A DNA stretch of 35,635 bases, taken from the NCBI GenBank assembly GCA_028282745.1, contig JANQHJ010000024.1:1-35635 (forward strand). Direction: 5' to 3'. The DNA is from Sedimentisphaerales bacterium (GTDB lineage: Bacteria > Planctomycetota > Phycisphaerae > Sedimentisphaerales > Anaerobacaceae). The notes under the pieces are model-generated. The model did no database searches. It saw only the letters and a program-made list of their open reading frames with translations, and had not been told where the DNA came from. A program made the translations under genes and the position numbers. Shown here piece by piece: positions 1 through 8,262 of this stretch (the first letter of the stretch is position 1; each line of letters begins with the position of its first letter).

Positions 1-68
1 ATGCTGTCGGGCTTGACGGCCCGGGCGCCCGAAATGGGCTGGTGTTCTAACACTTGAAGCCCGGCAGC
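1..68. other. structured inverted repeat at the left edge
   Basis: A 12-bp stem can form between 3-14 and 57-68, with one G-T wobble. It encloses a GCCC/GGGC hairpin (27-39) and a GTGT/ACAC hairpin (42-53). A T-rich stretch follows. This could be the 3' end of a structured RNA or a terminator-like element for a gene to the left. The left edge cuts it, so the strand is unknown and I do not recognise a family. Confidence 0.3.
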
Positions 69-167
69 TATTTTGTTGTCTTTGATCTTGTGTCTGGAGT
101 GTCATTGTTATTGTTAATTGACAAGAGCTTATGTCGTAGATACTATAATTTCAGGAAAGGAATTACT

Positions 168-3100
168 ATGGAAAGGGAAAAAACACATCTTTTAGCTGTT
201 ATCGTTTTGGTTATAACTTCAATTGTCAACGCCAATCCGGTTCTAACAGTCAACGGCTTTGACACATCGGCGCCTGTTGAAATTAATGCCGATGTGAATA
301 TAATTATCGGTATCAATCATCCTAACGATGTAGTAAGCCAGAATTATATGGTAACGTGTGAGATGGGCGGCAAGCTTACGCCTCTATGCGAGCCAAATTC
401 ATTGTCAGAACAGCAAACAACGAAACGGTATTTACTTAACTTTGACAATGAGCAGATATCCCTGGCAACGGTCAACTTAACTGTTAATGGTGTACTCGAT
501 TATCAGCTTGCTGTTTTTAAAGTACCTGATGCAAATATAGTTGTTTTTGGTATAGACACAGACGTAATGGAAACTCTTGAAAAAGCAACTGAACTCCATC
601 AGTCTGAATCTACAGAATCTAACGTAAAAGGTTCCGGGATAGATGGAGATATGGAATCTGCCAGTATTACAAACAATAATTCTGATAATGCTCCACGTGT
701 AAGTGCAGAACTTCAGGCTTTACAAGCAGTTGAGTCTAAATTGGAAGCTAAAGTTTCATCAAGGCCCTTAATAGGTTACAAATCTCAAAAAGAGATAAAT
801 AGCAATAAAAGACTTTCAGTTGGAAGGAATAAGTCTGTTGAAAGGACTATAAATAATCAAAGGCTTAATCTTGAACAAATAGCAAATCCTTCCTTTAATG
901 CGTATGAATCTGAAGCAGCAAAAGGAGCATCAACTGGTTCAATGAGTTTAAGTGCAGGTGCTATTGATATAAATGACGGCACTCACTTTAGTGAAAATAT
1001 TATTTTAACCGGAGAATATGTTCTTAGAGGCAAAGCTTACATTGACCCTAATGTGAAAATAGTTTTTCAAAAACCATGCTCAATTTATGTTGAAGCTGGT
1101 GTTAATGCAGAATTCGTATTAGCAGCTCGCTCAACTTGTATAGTTGATGGGACTCCAGAAGAACCGATTGTAATTTACTCTGACGGCGGATACAACGATT
1201 ACGATTCGTTCCTTAGAGTAGAGGGAAATGATGTTGATTTGAAATTGGGGTATTTCGAAATTTACAATGCTTCAAAAGGCCTGGCTTTCTATGGTAAGGG
1301 GGATTTTGAGGTTATGGACGGTTTGTTCTGGGCTTGCAATGAAGGTGTCTTCGCCAATGGTGAAATGAACCTTCATATTGAAAATAATCAATTCATTGAC
1401 TGTTGGTTTATAGGGATTGATATTGAAAGCTTTGGATTTGACAGTGAATATAAGGTTATCGGTAACCTGATTAATGGTTATCAGGACTATGGAATTTGGG
1501 TAGATGGAACCATGAACTCTGACGATTCCAGCCTGATTCATATCGATGATAATTTGTTTATCGGCAGTTATCAATATGCAATTGTTCAGGTGAATGGATA
1601 CCAAAGAATGTATGACGGCAGAAGATGTAATGGATTTTATGCCAATGCAGCCAACGTAAATCCCGGAAACCCTTTTTCTGATATTTATCCGCAATACTTA
1701 ACAGAAGACCCTGTTATTGGCGGTAGATTTGTTTATCCATTTACAATTACCCCTGATTGTAATTTGATTGATAATGGTTCTGAATTTATCAGTCAAAGTC
1801 AACAATTAGGGAAGTTCGCATCTATCACCCCTGATATTTTTGTAAAGGATATTGGTTATCACAGATTTGACCCAAATTACTCTAATGTTGGAGAGGTTGT
1901 TGATTTAGCCGCTGATTTAGATAGAAGCTTATTTGTTGACTATAATGATTTGAAAATCCTATGCGAGCACTGGCTTGAAGACTCTGACAATGACAAGTGG
2001 GATATTTATTCCGATGGTAAGGTTGATTTTAGAGATTTTGCTATTTTGGCCGGCCAGTGGAATCAACAATCGGTGGTTTACCATCCCAATATTTCCATTA
2101 ATTGCGATTCTGTTATTTCAGGCCAATCCGGTATAAGTGTCGATGGAATTTCATCAAAGACACAACTTGCTAAAATTTATCTTGATGGAAAGCTGATTGA
2201 AGAGATAGATTACACCATAGAAGACGATTACGGAGACCCAATATACACCGGTACCGGATTTGAAAGTCAACAATACGGAAATGGAGCACATAAAATTAAG
2301 GTGGTTACTTTTGATTCTTATGGTTTGGTCACCGTTTCTCCGACAAAAACTGTAACATTTGATAACAGCATACACTATTACCATCAGCAGGACTCAATTA
2401 ACAATGGAGTAAAGGTGTCAGGATTTTCTGAAGAAGAACACAGATTCCTTATTGAGGATTGGGATGAAAACCTGATTTATACATCTCCAACTTTAACAGG
2501 TAATATCAATTTTCATATCCCCCAATCTGTTTTTCCGGGTGAGGTTTATACAATTGCTACTGAAAAAAGGCATACAGAAGGAGGCGGTGGCGACTGGTGG
2601 GAACCTTTATGGCAAGAAGGTATTTCACAGGAACCCAATCTTGCTGAAAATTATGAGGTTGTTATTATTCTTGCAGAAGGCAGTCCTGCCTTTCAACCCT
2701 GGAAACATATCGCTGATTCAAGGAAAGAAGCTGTTTCTAAGATAATCGAATGGTGTCAGGACAGGGGAAAGAAATATGTTGTCCTGTATAAAAAAGAGGC
2801 CAGATGGAATAATGTTAACACTATCCTGTCTAAACCCAGTGTCCACGCCGTTTATCTCGTCGCACACGGAGGTTCTGGAAAAAGTGAGCCGGGTGGTCCA
2901 AGCTACGAAAATCCTTACTTTATTTTAGGAAAGGGGCGAAAAAAGCATTATGTTTTCGCCAGAGATATTTATGGAGTTCCGAGTTCTATTTCTTCTAAGA
3001 AAGTGCATTTTGTCCATGACTGGGGATTTTATGATTCCAAGCAGATTTATGCTGCTTATCTTAATGTTTGCAACACTGGAAGAAATTACAGGATGGCAAA

Positions 3101-3347
3101 AGAGTGGGTTGATTCAGATGACATCCCTATTCTTGGCCAGTTTGTCGTTACCTGGAACGGGGCTTGTCTGGATTTTAACCCGAACTGGCAGCAGTGGGAT
3201 TTCAACATTATGGAAAAATGGCCAGATGGAGTGAATAGTTTTTATAATGCACATGAGTATGCTTTGAAAAAAAATGATAATGGAATTTTCATTTTTGGTC
3301 GGATGACTACTTTGGGCGAGAGTCGATATGCAAGATGGAATTGGTAA
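168..3347 (+). CDS. secreted beta-helix / dockerin-like / CHAT-caspase-like protein
   Basis: This encodes a 1059-residue exported protein. I chose the ATG at 168 because AGGAAAGG lies just upstream and a signal peptide follows (hydrophobic LLAVIVLVITSIV, cleavage near NA/NP). The open frame runs further upstream from a TTG but gives no signal sequence. Residues about 270-480 have the repetitive look of a right-handed parallel beta-helix. Residues about 578-634 form a dockerin-like pair of calcium-loop motifs, the second ending DFRDFAILAGQWN. Residues about 830-1059 look like a clan CD/CHAT (caspase-like) fold, with His900 in VAHGG and Cys968 in YLNVCNTG. The first two modules are well supported by appearance; the peptidase assignment is inference from the two motifs and their spacing. 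Two lipoprotein genes follow closely and probably share the transcript. Substrate and role are unknown. Confidence 0.75.
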   Translation: MEREKTHLLAVIVLVITSIVNANPVLTVNGFDTSAPVEINADVNIIIGINHPNDVVSQNYMVTCEMGGKLTPLCEPNSLSEQQTTKRYLLNFDNEQISLATVNLTVNGVLDYQLAVFKVPDANIVVFGIDTDVMETLEKATELHQSESTESNVKGSGIDGDMESASITNNNSDNAPRVSAELQALQAVESKLEAKVSSRPLIGYKSQKEINSNKRLSVGRNKSVERTINNQRLNLEQIANPSFNAYESEAAKGASTGSMSLSAGAIDINDGTHFSENIILTGEYVLRGKAYIDPNVKIVFQKPCSIYVEAGVNAEFVLAARSTCIVDGTPEEPIVIYSDGGYNDYDSFLRVEGNDVDLKLGYFEIYNASKGLAFYGKGDFEVMDGLFWACNEGVFANGEMNLHIENNQFIDCWFIGIDIESFGFDSEYKVIGNLINGYQDYGIWVDGTMNSDDSSLIHIDDNLFIGSYQYAIVQVNGYQRMYDGRRCNGFYANAANVNPGNPFSDIYPQYLTEDPVIGGRFVYPFTITPDCNLIDNGSEFISQSQQLGKFASITPDIFVKDIGYHRFDPNYSNVGEVVDLAADLDRSLFVDYNDLKILCEHWLEDSDNDKWDIYSDGKVDFRDFAILAGQWNQQSVVYHPNISINCDSVISGQSGISVDGISSKTQLAKIYLDGKLIEEIDYTIEDDYGDPIYTGTGFESQQYGNGAHKIKVVTFDSYGLVTVSPTKTVTFDNSIHYYHQQDSINNGVKVSGFSEEEHRFLIEDWDENLIYTSPTLTGNINFHIPQSVFPGEVYTIATEKRHTEGGGGDWWEPLWQEGISQEPNLAENYEVVIILAEGSPAFQPWKHIADSRKEAVSKIIEWCQDRGKKYVVLYKKEARWNNVNTILSKPSVHAVYLVAHGGSGKSEPGGPSYENPYFILGKGRKKHYVFARDIYGVPSSISSKKVHFVHDWGFYDSKQIYAAYLNVCNTGRNYRMAKEWVDSDDIPILGQFVVTWNGACLDFNPNWQQWDFNIMEKWPDGVNSFYNAHEYALKKNDNGIFIFGRMTTLGESRYARWNW

Positions 3348-3361
3348 TGAAAGGACAAATT

Positions 3362-3802
3362 ATGAAAAAAATTATCCTAATAATTTGTTTGTTAATGTTG
3401 TTTTTGTGTTTAACCGGCTGTGGGAAGAAACCAAAGCTATCGAGAATTGAGAATCTCCCCGATGCGAATAATGTCAACGAAATGTCTATTTGGGATTGTG
3501 ATGGGGTTAAAGGGACTTATGAAGTTACTCTAATCAATCCTAAAAAATGGGAAGTAACAACAACAAATCAGGAATATATTAAAGAGGCGCTAGAAGTTTT
3601 GAAAAGGCTTGACGCAAACAGCAGTAATATGTCTGGCACTGAAAACCTTTTATGCTTTGAAACTGATGAAAGGATATCGTGTATTGATATTCATTTTTAT
3701 CCTATTTGGGGCACAGAATATGAAGATGACGGATCGCTAAAGAAAGTCCTGGATAAGGCCGGTTTGATGCCTAAGCTCTATGTTCCCGACCCAAATATGT
3801 GA
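3362..3802 (+). CDS. small lipoprotein of unknown function
   Basis: This encodes a 146-residue predicted lipoprotein. The start is the ATG at 3362: AAAGGAC lies upstream at good spacing, and the protein then opens directly with a signal sequence (MKKIILIICLL) and a lipobox LTGC with Cys20. Two in-frame ATGs upstream (3335, 3347) overlap the end of the preceding gene and would bury the signal peptide. The mature part has no domain I recognise. A stretch around INPKKWEV resembles MDPKKIET in the next gene, so the two may be distant paralogues. It lies 14 bp after the large secreted protein gene and 9 bp before the next lipoprotein gene, which suggests one operon acting at the cell envelope. Confidence 0.75.
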   Translation: MKKIILIICLLMLFLCLTGCGKKPKLSRIENLPDANNVNEMSIWDCDGVKGTYEVTLINPKKWEVTTTNQEYIKEALEVLKRLDANSSNMSGTENLLCFETDERISCIDIHFYPIWGTEYEDDGSLKKVLDKAGLMPKLYVPDPNM

Positions 3803-3811
3803 GCAACTCTT

Positions 3812-4402
3812 ATGAAAAATACAATCTTGACAATCTGTTTATTAAGTTCTGTTTGTTTTCTTGCAGGCTGTAAATCCAAGCCCAAATATATTTATCTTGA
3901 TATGGAAAAGGAAAACATAGCAAAACTTAAACCATCCAAAGTAAATGAAATATGCATAATTTCTAACCACTTCCATGATAAAATGGTCTCATACACCTAT
4001 GACTTTACTATCATGGATCCGAAAAAGATCGAAACAATTATCAAATGTATCAAAGATGCAAACCAGATAGATAATTATTACCAGCAAGTCCTGTGGCCAA
4101 GTTTGATAGATGACAAATGGGAATCAGACAAAAATATATCTGCTCTAAGACAAAACCGCAGACTTATTCATTTCAAAACAAAAAAAGTTATCTATGACGC
4201 AGCAATTACATGGAACGATGAAACGGTCTATGGATTTTGGTGGCAATCTGCTGAATTGCTGAAACATTTCAAAAAATGGAACCTGTTTGAAGACATTGAA
4301 AAAGCTGACCCGAATTTTCCACCTCCTGATTGGACAAAGAATCCACCTAAAGATCAGACGGCACCCGAATCTCAAGGAGATTACAACGCATGGTGGGATT
4401 AA
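3812..4402 (+). CDS. small lipoprotein of unknown function
   Basis: This encodes a 196-residue predicted lipoprotein with signal sequence MKNTILTICLLSSVCFLAGC and lipobox LAGC at Cys20. There is no clear ribosome binding site before the ATG, and the gene starts 9 bp after the previous stop, so translational coupling is plausible. The body is Lys- and Trp-rich with no known motif. The region near MDPKKIETIIKCI resembles the equivalent part of the upstream lipoprotein. The C-terminus is Pro- and Asp-rich (FPPPDWTKNPP). It is the last gene of a likely three-gene envelope cluster. Function is unknown. Confidence 0.75.
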   Translation: MKNTILTICLLSSVCFLAGCKSKPKYIYLDMEKENIAKLKPSKVNEICIISNHFHDKMVSYTYDFTIMDPKKIETIIKCIKDANQIDNYYQQVLWPSLIDDKWESDKNISALRQNRRLIHFKTKKVIYDAAITWNDETVYGFWWQSAELLKHFKKWNLFEDIEKADPNFPPPDWTKNPPKDQTAPESQGDYNAWWD

Positions 4403-4461
4403 GTTTTTGAATATACATCTAAACAACCTGGGAAAATATCACAAAATTTACGAAACTTCTT

Positions 4462-4490
4462 TTGACAAAAGTTTGAAAACTCCTTAATAT
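4462..4490 (+). promoter_or_regulatory. sigma70-like promoter, TTGACA-N17-TAATAT
   Basis: A consensus -35 (4462-4467) and a good -10 (4485-4490) are spaced 17 bp apart. The predicted start is near 4497. No ORF follows before the terminator-like hairpin at 4571, so the product may be a short RNA of about 95 nt. Confidence 0.45.
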
Positions 4491-4570
4491 ACGTCTATGT
4501 TTTAGTATAAACAACCCAAGAACTATTTTTATTTGTCCCAAAAACAGTGAAATTGATCAAATTTTATTAG

Positions 4571-4593
4571 CCCACGGCACTGTCGTGGGTTTT
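4571..4593 (+). terminator. short intrinsic terminator
   Basis: A CCCACG/CGTGGG stem (4571-4576 with 4584-4589) with a 7-nt loop is followed by TTTT. It could end the upstream lipoprotein operon, or the short transcript predicted from the 4462 promoter. The stem is short, so the call is moderate. Confidence 0.5.
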
Positions 4594-4639
4594 AGCTCTT
4601 TAAAAACTAAAGTCGCCTGCCCTGCGAAGCTTTAGCTAA

Positions 4640-4670
4640 AAACTCTGTGTTCTCTGTGACCTCTGTGGCT
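4640..4670 (+). repeat. dispersed CTCTGTG repeat, copy 1
   Basis: This 31-nt element is built from repeated CTCTGTG units. It recurs in inverse orientation at 34744-34774 with a single mismatch. It lies in the gene-free stretch 4403-4804. Similar CTCTGTG-rich intergenic repeats are common in environmental bacterial genomes; no function is known to me. Confidence 0.8.
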
Positions 4671-4712
4671 AAAAAATCTCTGTGGCAAAAGGTTGTCTTT
4701 TATCAAAATTTC

Positions 4713-4778
4713 TTGACAACTTTGTCGATTTCAGGTAGTTTTAGTTGTTTGACAATTGTTTTAGAGAATAGAAAATAT
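4713..4778 (+). promoter_or_regulatory. tandem promoter-like elements for rpsB-tsf
   Basis: Two TTGACA hexamers occur before rpsB, at 4713-4718 and 4749-4754. The first has TAGTTT 17 bp downstream, the second AAATAT 18 bp downstream, with an AT-rich TATATT a little further on. The -10 boxes are imperfect, so which one is used is uncertain. The position about 30-90 bp before the GTG start suits a ribosomal protein operon. Confidence 0.45.
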
Positions 4779-4804
4779 ATTGGTTTGAGATTTGGAGATC
4801 ATTT

Positions 4805-5683
4805 GTGGCTAAAGATTTACCGAAAAAATTGATCAACGCCGGCGCACATTTCGGACATGGCGCCAGTCGTTGGAATCCTAAAATGAAGCCGTTCATTTTC
4901 AGTAAACGCGGCAAAATTCATATTATAGACATCAAGCAGACCTTAAAAGGTATGCTCATCGCGAAGAAATTGATCTTAGACGTGGTCTCCTCCGGCAAGG
5001 ACGCTATCTTTGTCGGCACCAAACGTCAAGCCCAGCGTGCGGTCGAATCCGCAGCAGAAAAATGCAAAATGCACTTCGTCTCACAGCGGTGGCTCGGCGG
5101 TATGCTGACAAACTTCCGCACAGTTCGCTCAAGACTCCAAAGGCTCGAACAGCTCGAAGCAATGTCTGAAGCCGGAACGCTCGAGTCGGAATCAAAGAAA
5201 CAGGCTTCAAGACTCAAACGCGAAATGCGTAAGATTAAATCAAACCTCGGCGGTGTCCGTAAGATGTCACAAATGCCCGGCGTTCTCATCGCTGTTGACG
5301 CAAAAAAAGAATACATCGCTCTTCGCGAAGCCAAGAAACTCGGCATCCCGACAATCGCGATCATGGATACAGACTCAGACCCAGACACCGTTGATATTCC
5401 AATCCCAGCCAATGACGATTCTATCCGCGCTATTGACCTGATACTCAGCGAACTCGCTGACGCCGTATCAGTCGCCAAAACAATGGCTCCTCCGCAGGAT
5501 AAAACAGCGAAACCGAGACGCGCAAGAGCATCACGCTCAGCCCTGGCTCGTGCCGAAAAGGGTGAGCCCGCCGCTGTTGCCGCCGAGGCACCTGCTCCTG
5601 CCGCTGAAAGTGCCCAAGGTACTGAGCCACAAGCACCAGCCGAGCCTGTCGAATCTCAAGCCGAACCTTCGACCACTGATTAA
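4805..5683 (+). CDS. rpsB: 30S ribosomal protein S2
   Basis: This encodes ribosomal protein S2 (292 residues) of the small subunit. The start is a GTG with GGAG about 7 nt upstream, and it gives the expected N-terminus with AGAHFGHGASRWNPKMKPFIF. Other S2 landmarks are FVGTKRQAQ, FVSQRWLGGMLTNF and the C-terminal IPIPANDDSIRAIDLI. The S2 core ends near residue 230; about 60 further residues are a low-complexity Ala/Pro/Glu-rich tail, longer than the roughly 240 residues usual in bacteria. It precedes tsf, the classic rpsB-tsf order, but 121 bp with a terminator-like hairpin separate them. The identification is secure. Confidence 0.97.
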   Translation: MAKDLPKKLINAGAHFGHGASRWNPKMKPFIFSKRGKIHIIDIKQTLKGMLIAKKLILDVVSSGKDAIFVGTKRQAQRAVESAAEKCKMHFVSQRWLGGMLTNFRTVRSRLQRLEQLEAMSEAGTLESESKKQASRLKREMRKIKSNLGGVRKMSQMPGVLIAVDAKKEYIALREAKKLGIPTIAIMDTDSDPDTVDIPIPANDDSIRAIDLILSELADAVSVAKTMAPPQDKTAKPRRARASRSALARAEKGEPAAVAAEAPAPAAESAQGTEPQAPAEPVESQAEPSTTD

Positions 5684-5718
5684 GATAACCAGCGCGGTTC
5701 CAATTACAAAAATAACAA

Positions 5719-5740
5719 CCCTCGCTCCGGCGGGGGTTTT
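5719..5740 (+). terminator. attenuator-like hairpin between rpsB and tsf
   Basis: A 7-bp GC-rich stem (CCCTCGC with GCGGGGG, one T-G pair) closes a TCCG loop and is followed by TTTT. The U-tract is short, so it probably ends only part of the transcripts and lowers tsf relative to rpsB. A weaker CCTCG/CGGGG hairpin follows. Confidence 0.6.
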
Positions 5741-5804
5741 AAACCTCGCAAAACGGGGAAAGTTTAAAAAGAGAATTAAGCTTAAAAATTAACAGGAGAC
5801 GAAA

Positions 5805-6671
5805 ATGGCCGAGATATCAGCCGCAACAGTAATGAAATTAAGAAAAATGAGCGGACAGGGCATGATGGACTGCAAAAAGGCTCTGGGTGAAGCAAACGGC
5901 GACATGGATGCTGCTATGGAGATCCTGAGGAAAAAAGGTTTGGCTACAATGGAAAAAAGAGCCGGCCGTGACACAAGCGAAGGTTTGGTAATAACTAAGG
6001 CCTCAGACGACGGTAAAACAGTAGCCCTGGCTTGCCTCTGCTGCGAAACCGATTTTGTCGCTAAAAGCGATGACTTCATCGAAGCCGCAGATAAGCTCGG
6101 CGATTACTGCATGGCTTGCAGCGATGACAACTGCAGCGACGCACTGCTGAACACCGAGGTTGACGGCGTAGCTTTTAATACGGTCATCACAGATACCGTC
6201 AGCAAGACCGGCGAAAAGACCCAGATCGGCGACTATGCAAGATACACACTCGATGGTTCCGGCCTTATCAATGTTTACATCCACTTCAATAAGAAGGTTG
6301 GTACAATGGTGATGATCGAGACAAGCGACGACAGCATTGCTTCTAACGACGAGCTCAAGGCAGCCGCCAATGATATCGCGATGCACATCACAGCTACCAA
6401 GCCACTGGCACTTGACCGCGACGGCATCGACGCTGAGACAGTTGAGAAGGAAAAGGCTATCTTCGCTGAGCAGGTTCAGGGCAAGCCGGAAAATATCATC
6501 GAAAAGATTGTCGAAGGTAAAATGAGCAAATTCTACGCTGAAAACTGCCTTCTGGATCAGCCTTTCGTAAAAGACGATTCAAAAACCGTTTCACAGGTTC
6601 TCGCCGATGCTGCCAAAGCCGCAGGTGGAGACGCCAAGATCGTCAAGTTCGCACGCTTCGAGGTCGGTTAA
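5805..6671 (+). CDS. tsf: translation elongation factor Ts
   Basis: This encodes EF-Ts (288 residues, close to the usual 280-290), the nucleotide exchange factor that recycles EF-Tu from its GDP form in the cytoplasm. The N-terminal UBA-like region reads MKLRKMSGQGMMDCKKAL, and the EF-Tu contact motif TDFVAKSDDF lies near residue 85. The central and C-terminal dimerisation-type domains follow (AMHITATKPLAL; PFVKDDSKTV). AGGAG sits 8 nt before the ATG. It follows rpsB as in most bacteria and ends in a strong intrinsic terminator. An unusual cluster of Cys residues (CLCCETD, CMACSDDNC) lies near residues 70-110. Confidence 0.97.
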   Translation: MAEISAATVMKLRKMSGQGMMDCKKALGEANGDMDAAMEILRKKGLATMEKRAGRDTSEGLVITKASDDGKTVALACLCCETDFVAKSDDFIEAADKLGDYCMACSDDNCSDALLNTEVDGVAFNTVITDTVSKTGEKTQIGDYARYTLDGSGLINVYIHFNKKVGTMVMIETSDDSIASNDELKAAANDIAMHITATKPLALDRDGIDAETVEKEKAIFAEQVQGKPENIIEKIVEGKMSKFYAENCLLDQPFVKDDSKTVSQVLADAAKAAGGDAKIVKFARFEVG

Positions 6672-6731
6672 TCAAAACCAAGCAGAATGACTAAAAGACA
6701 GCTGATTTTTCAATTAATACTTAAAACACCA

Positions 6732-6760
6732 AATCCCGCGAATAATCGCGGGATTTTTTT
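6732..6760 (+). terminator. strong intrinsic terminator after tsf
   Basis: A 9-bp stem AATCCCGCG/CGCGGGATT (6732-6740 with 6747-6755) with a 6-nt loop runs into a T7 tract. It ends the rpsB-tsf unit and insulates the phosphate genes downstream. Confidence 0.92.
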
Positions 6761-6865
6761 GTGTTTTCAAACAAAACCAACCAACTTCTAATAAAATCCA
6801 AGCAATTTGTTAATGTATCTTTTGCATAATTAGAGCCTTATTAAGTTTTGATTTAAGGTGAAATT

Positions 6866-7549
6866 ATGGCCAGAGAAAAAGTGTTGATCGTTGATGACGA
6901 AGAGGATGTGCTCGAGCTGGTGAACTACAACCTGCGTAAAAACGGCTACCAGACTTTCACCTCTGCTACGGGCGAAGATGCCCTTGAAAAAGCAAAGGCA
7001 CACCAGCCCTCAATAATCCTTCTGGATCTGATGCTGCCGGGTATAGACGGCCTTGAGGTATGCAGGCTACTCAAGAACGACCCTGATACCGAGAATATCT
7101 CAATAATCATGCTGACCGCTAAAAGCGAAGAAACAGACATCGTCACAGGCCTTGAACTTGGCGCTGATGACTATATTACAAAACCGTTCAGCCCAAAGGT
7201 TCTGATCGCCCGGATACGAAGGGTAATAAATCGTGCCACCGGTAGATTCGTTGAAGAAGCTCCTATAGAGATACATGAACTGAGCATTGCACCATCTCGA
7301 CATGAGGTTAAGGTGCAGGGCAAAAACGTTGACCTTACTTTTACGGAATTCAAAATTCTTAACACTCTCATCCGTCGCCCTGGGCTGGTATTTACAAGAT
7401 ACCAGATCGTTGACACCGTCCACGGAAATGACTACCTCGTTACAGATAGGGCAATAGATGTTCAGATGGTCTCACTTCGGCGCAAACTCGGTTCATGCGG
7501 CAAATACATTGAAACGGTTCGCGGCGTCGGTTATCGCTTCAGAGATTAA
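6866..7549 (+). CDS. phoB: PhoB-type response regulator (first copy)
   Basis: This encodes a 227-residue OmpR/PhoB-family regulator. The receiver domain (about 1-120) has acidic pocket D10/D11, phospho-acceptor D54 in LLDLMLPGIDG, T84 and K106 in TKPFSP. The C-terminal winged helix (about 130-227) includes DLTFTEFKIL and ends in VETVRGVGYRF-like residues. It is the same length as the second regulator at 10174 and roughly two-thirds identical by eye, without gaps. AAGGTG lies before the ATG. No 11-bp phosphate-box array is visible upstream, unlike the second copy, and no kinase gene is adjacent. It faces the phoU-nptA pair tail to tail. A phosphate role is inferred from the paralogue and neighbours. 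Confidence 0.85.
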   Translation: MAREKVLIVDDEEDVLELVNYNLRKNGYQTFTSATGEDALEKAKAHQPSIILLDLMLPGIDGLEVCRLLKNDPDTENISIIMLTAKSEETDIVTGLELGADDYITKPFSPKVLIARIRRVINRATGRFVEEAPIEIHELSIAPSRHEVKVQGKNVDLTFTEFKILNTLIRRPGLVFTRYQIVDTVHGNDYLVTDRAIDVQMVSLRRKLGSCGKYIETVRGVGYRFRD

Positions 7550-7564
7550 AACTCAGCGAGCAGT

Positions 7565-8251
7565 TTAATCTGTGTCGATACCTTCGGCTTTTTTCTCATC
7601 AAAGTAATCAAGCTCACTTATCGGCAGAATAACAGACGTCGCAATATTCATTAAATGAGCTGCAATTCTTTTGAAGTGCCTTGCGACAAGCGTATAGCAA
7701 ACACCCTCATTAGTACTCAGGTCACTTTTAGCCAATTTGACAAGTATCGCGTCACATTCCTTTACAAGCTTGCTCTCGAGAAAATAAGTAGCCTTGGCTT
7801 TGCTGTCGTCTTCAAGGATAAATGCGTCCTTAGTGTCCTTAAAGAGCGTTAGTATATCTTCGTTAATATTATTGAAATACTCTTCAAAAGTTTTACGATC
7901 AATCGGCTTTTCGAGCAACTCGATAACCTCATAAAGGTTCTTAATATAATCGCCGAGCCTTTCTGCATCTTTGACTACACTCATCAGGCAAAGACATGAA
8001 TTCGTATCGACCGTGGGCTGTAATGTTAAATGCTCGACAACCCTGCCGCGAATATGCCTTTCAAGTTTATTGATCTTTTTATCTATCGTATAAACATTGT
8101 CTTTCAGATCATCAGGACGCTCGTTTTCAAGCAGTCCGCGCGAAACTGCCGTGAATATATTTTCCGCATAATCCAGCATCTGCTTGAAATCATCGATGAC
8201 CTGCGATAGAAAATCCTTGCCTTTCCAGAAATTTATCAGATTCTTAAACAT
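7565..8251 (-). CDS. PhoU-domain protein linked to Na/phosphate transporter
   Basis: This encodes a 228-residue all-helical PhoU-domain protein. The PhoU signature region reads SVVKDAERLGDYIKNLYE, and a second half-repeat includes ARHFKRIAAHLMNIATSV. Proteins of this family bind metal clusters and restrain phosphate transporters or their kinases. It lies 12 bp downstream of nptA on the same strand and is surely co-transcribed with it. In many bacteria the Na/phosphate transporter carries a fused PhoU domain; here the two are separate genes. Its 3' end converges on phoB with 15 bp between. It is distinct from the pst-linked phoU at 18886. Confidence 0.85.
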   Translation of the reverse strand: MFKNLINFWKGKDFLSQVIDDFKQMLDYAENIFTAVSRGLLENERPDDLKDNVYTIDKKINKLERHIRGRVVEHLTLQPTVDTNSCLCLMSVVKDAERLGDYIKNLYEVIELLEKPIDRKTFEEYFNNINEDILTLFKDTKDAFILEDDSKAKATYFLESKLVKECDAILVKLAKSDLSTNEGVCYTLVARHFKRIAAHLMNIATSVILPISELDYFDEKKAEGIDTD

Positions 8252-8262
8252 ACCGAATACTC

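Noticed and set aside
118-149. TTGACA and TACTATAAT before the first secreted protein gene
   Set aside because: The spacing to TATAAT is 20 bp, or 17 to the poorer TACTAT, and transcription would start within or after the ribosome binding site at 152-160. It may be real but contradicts the start chosen.
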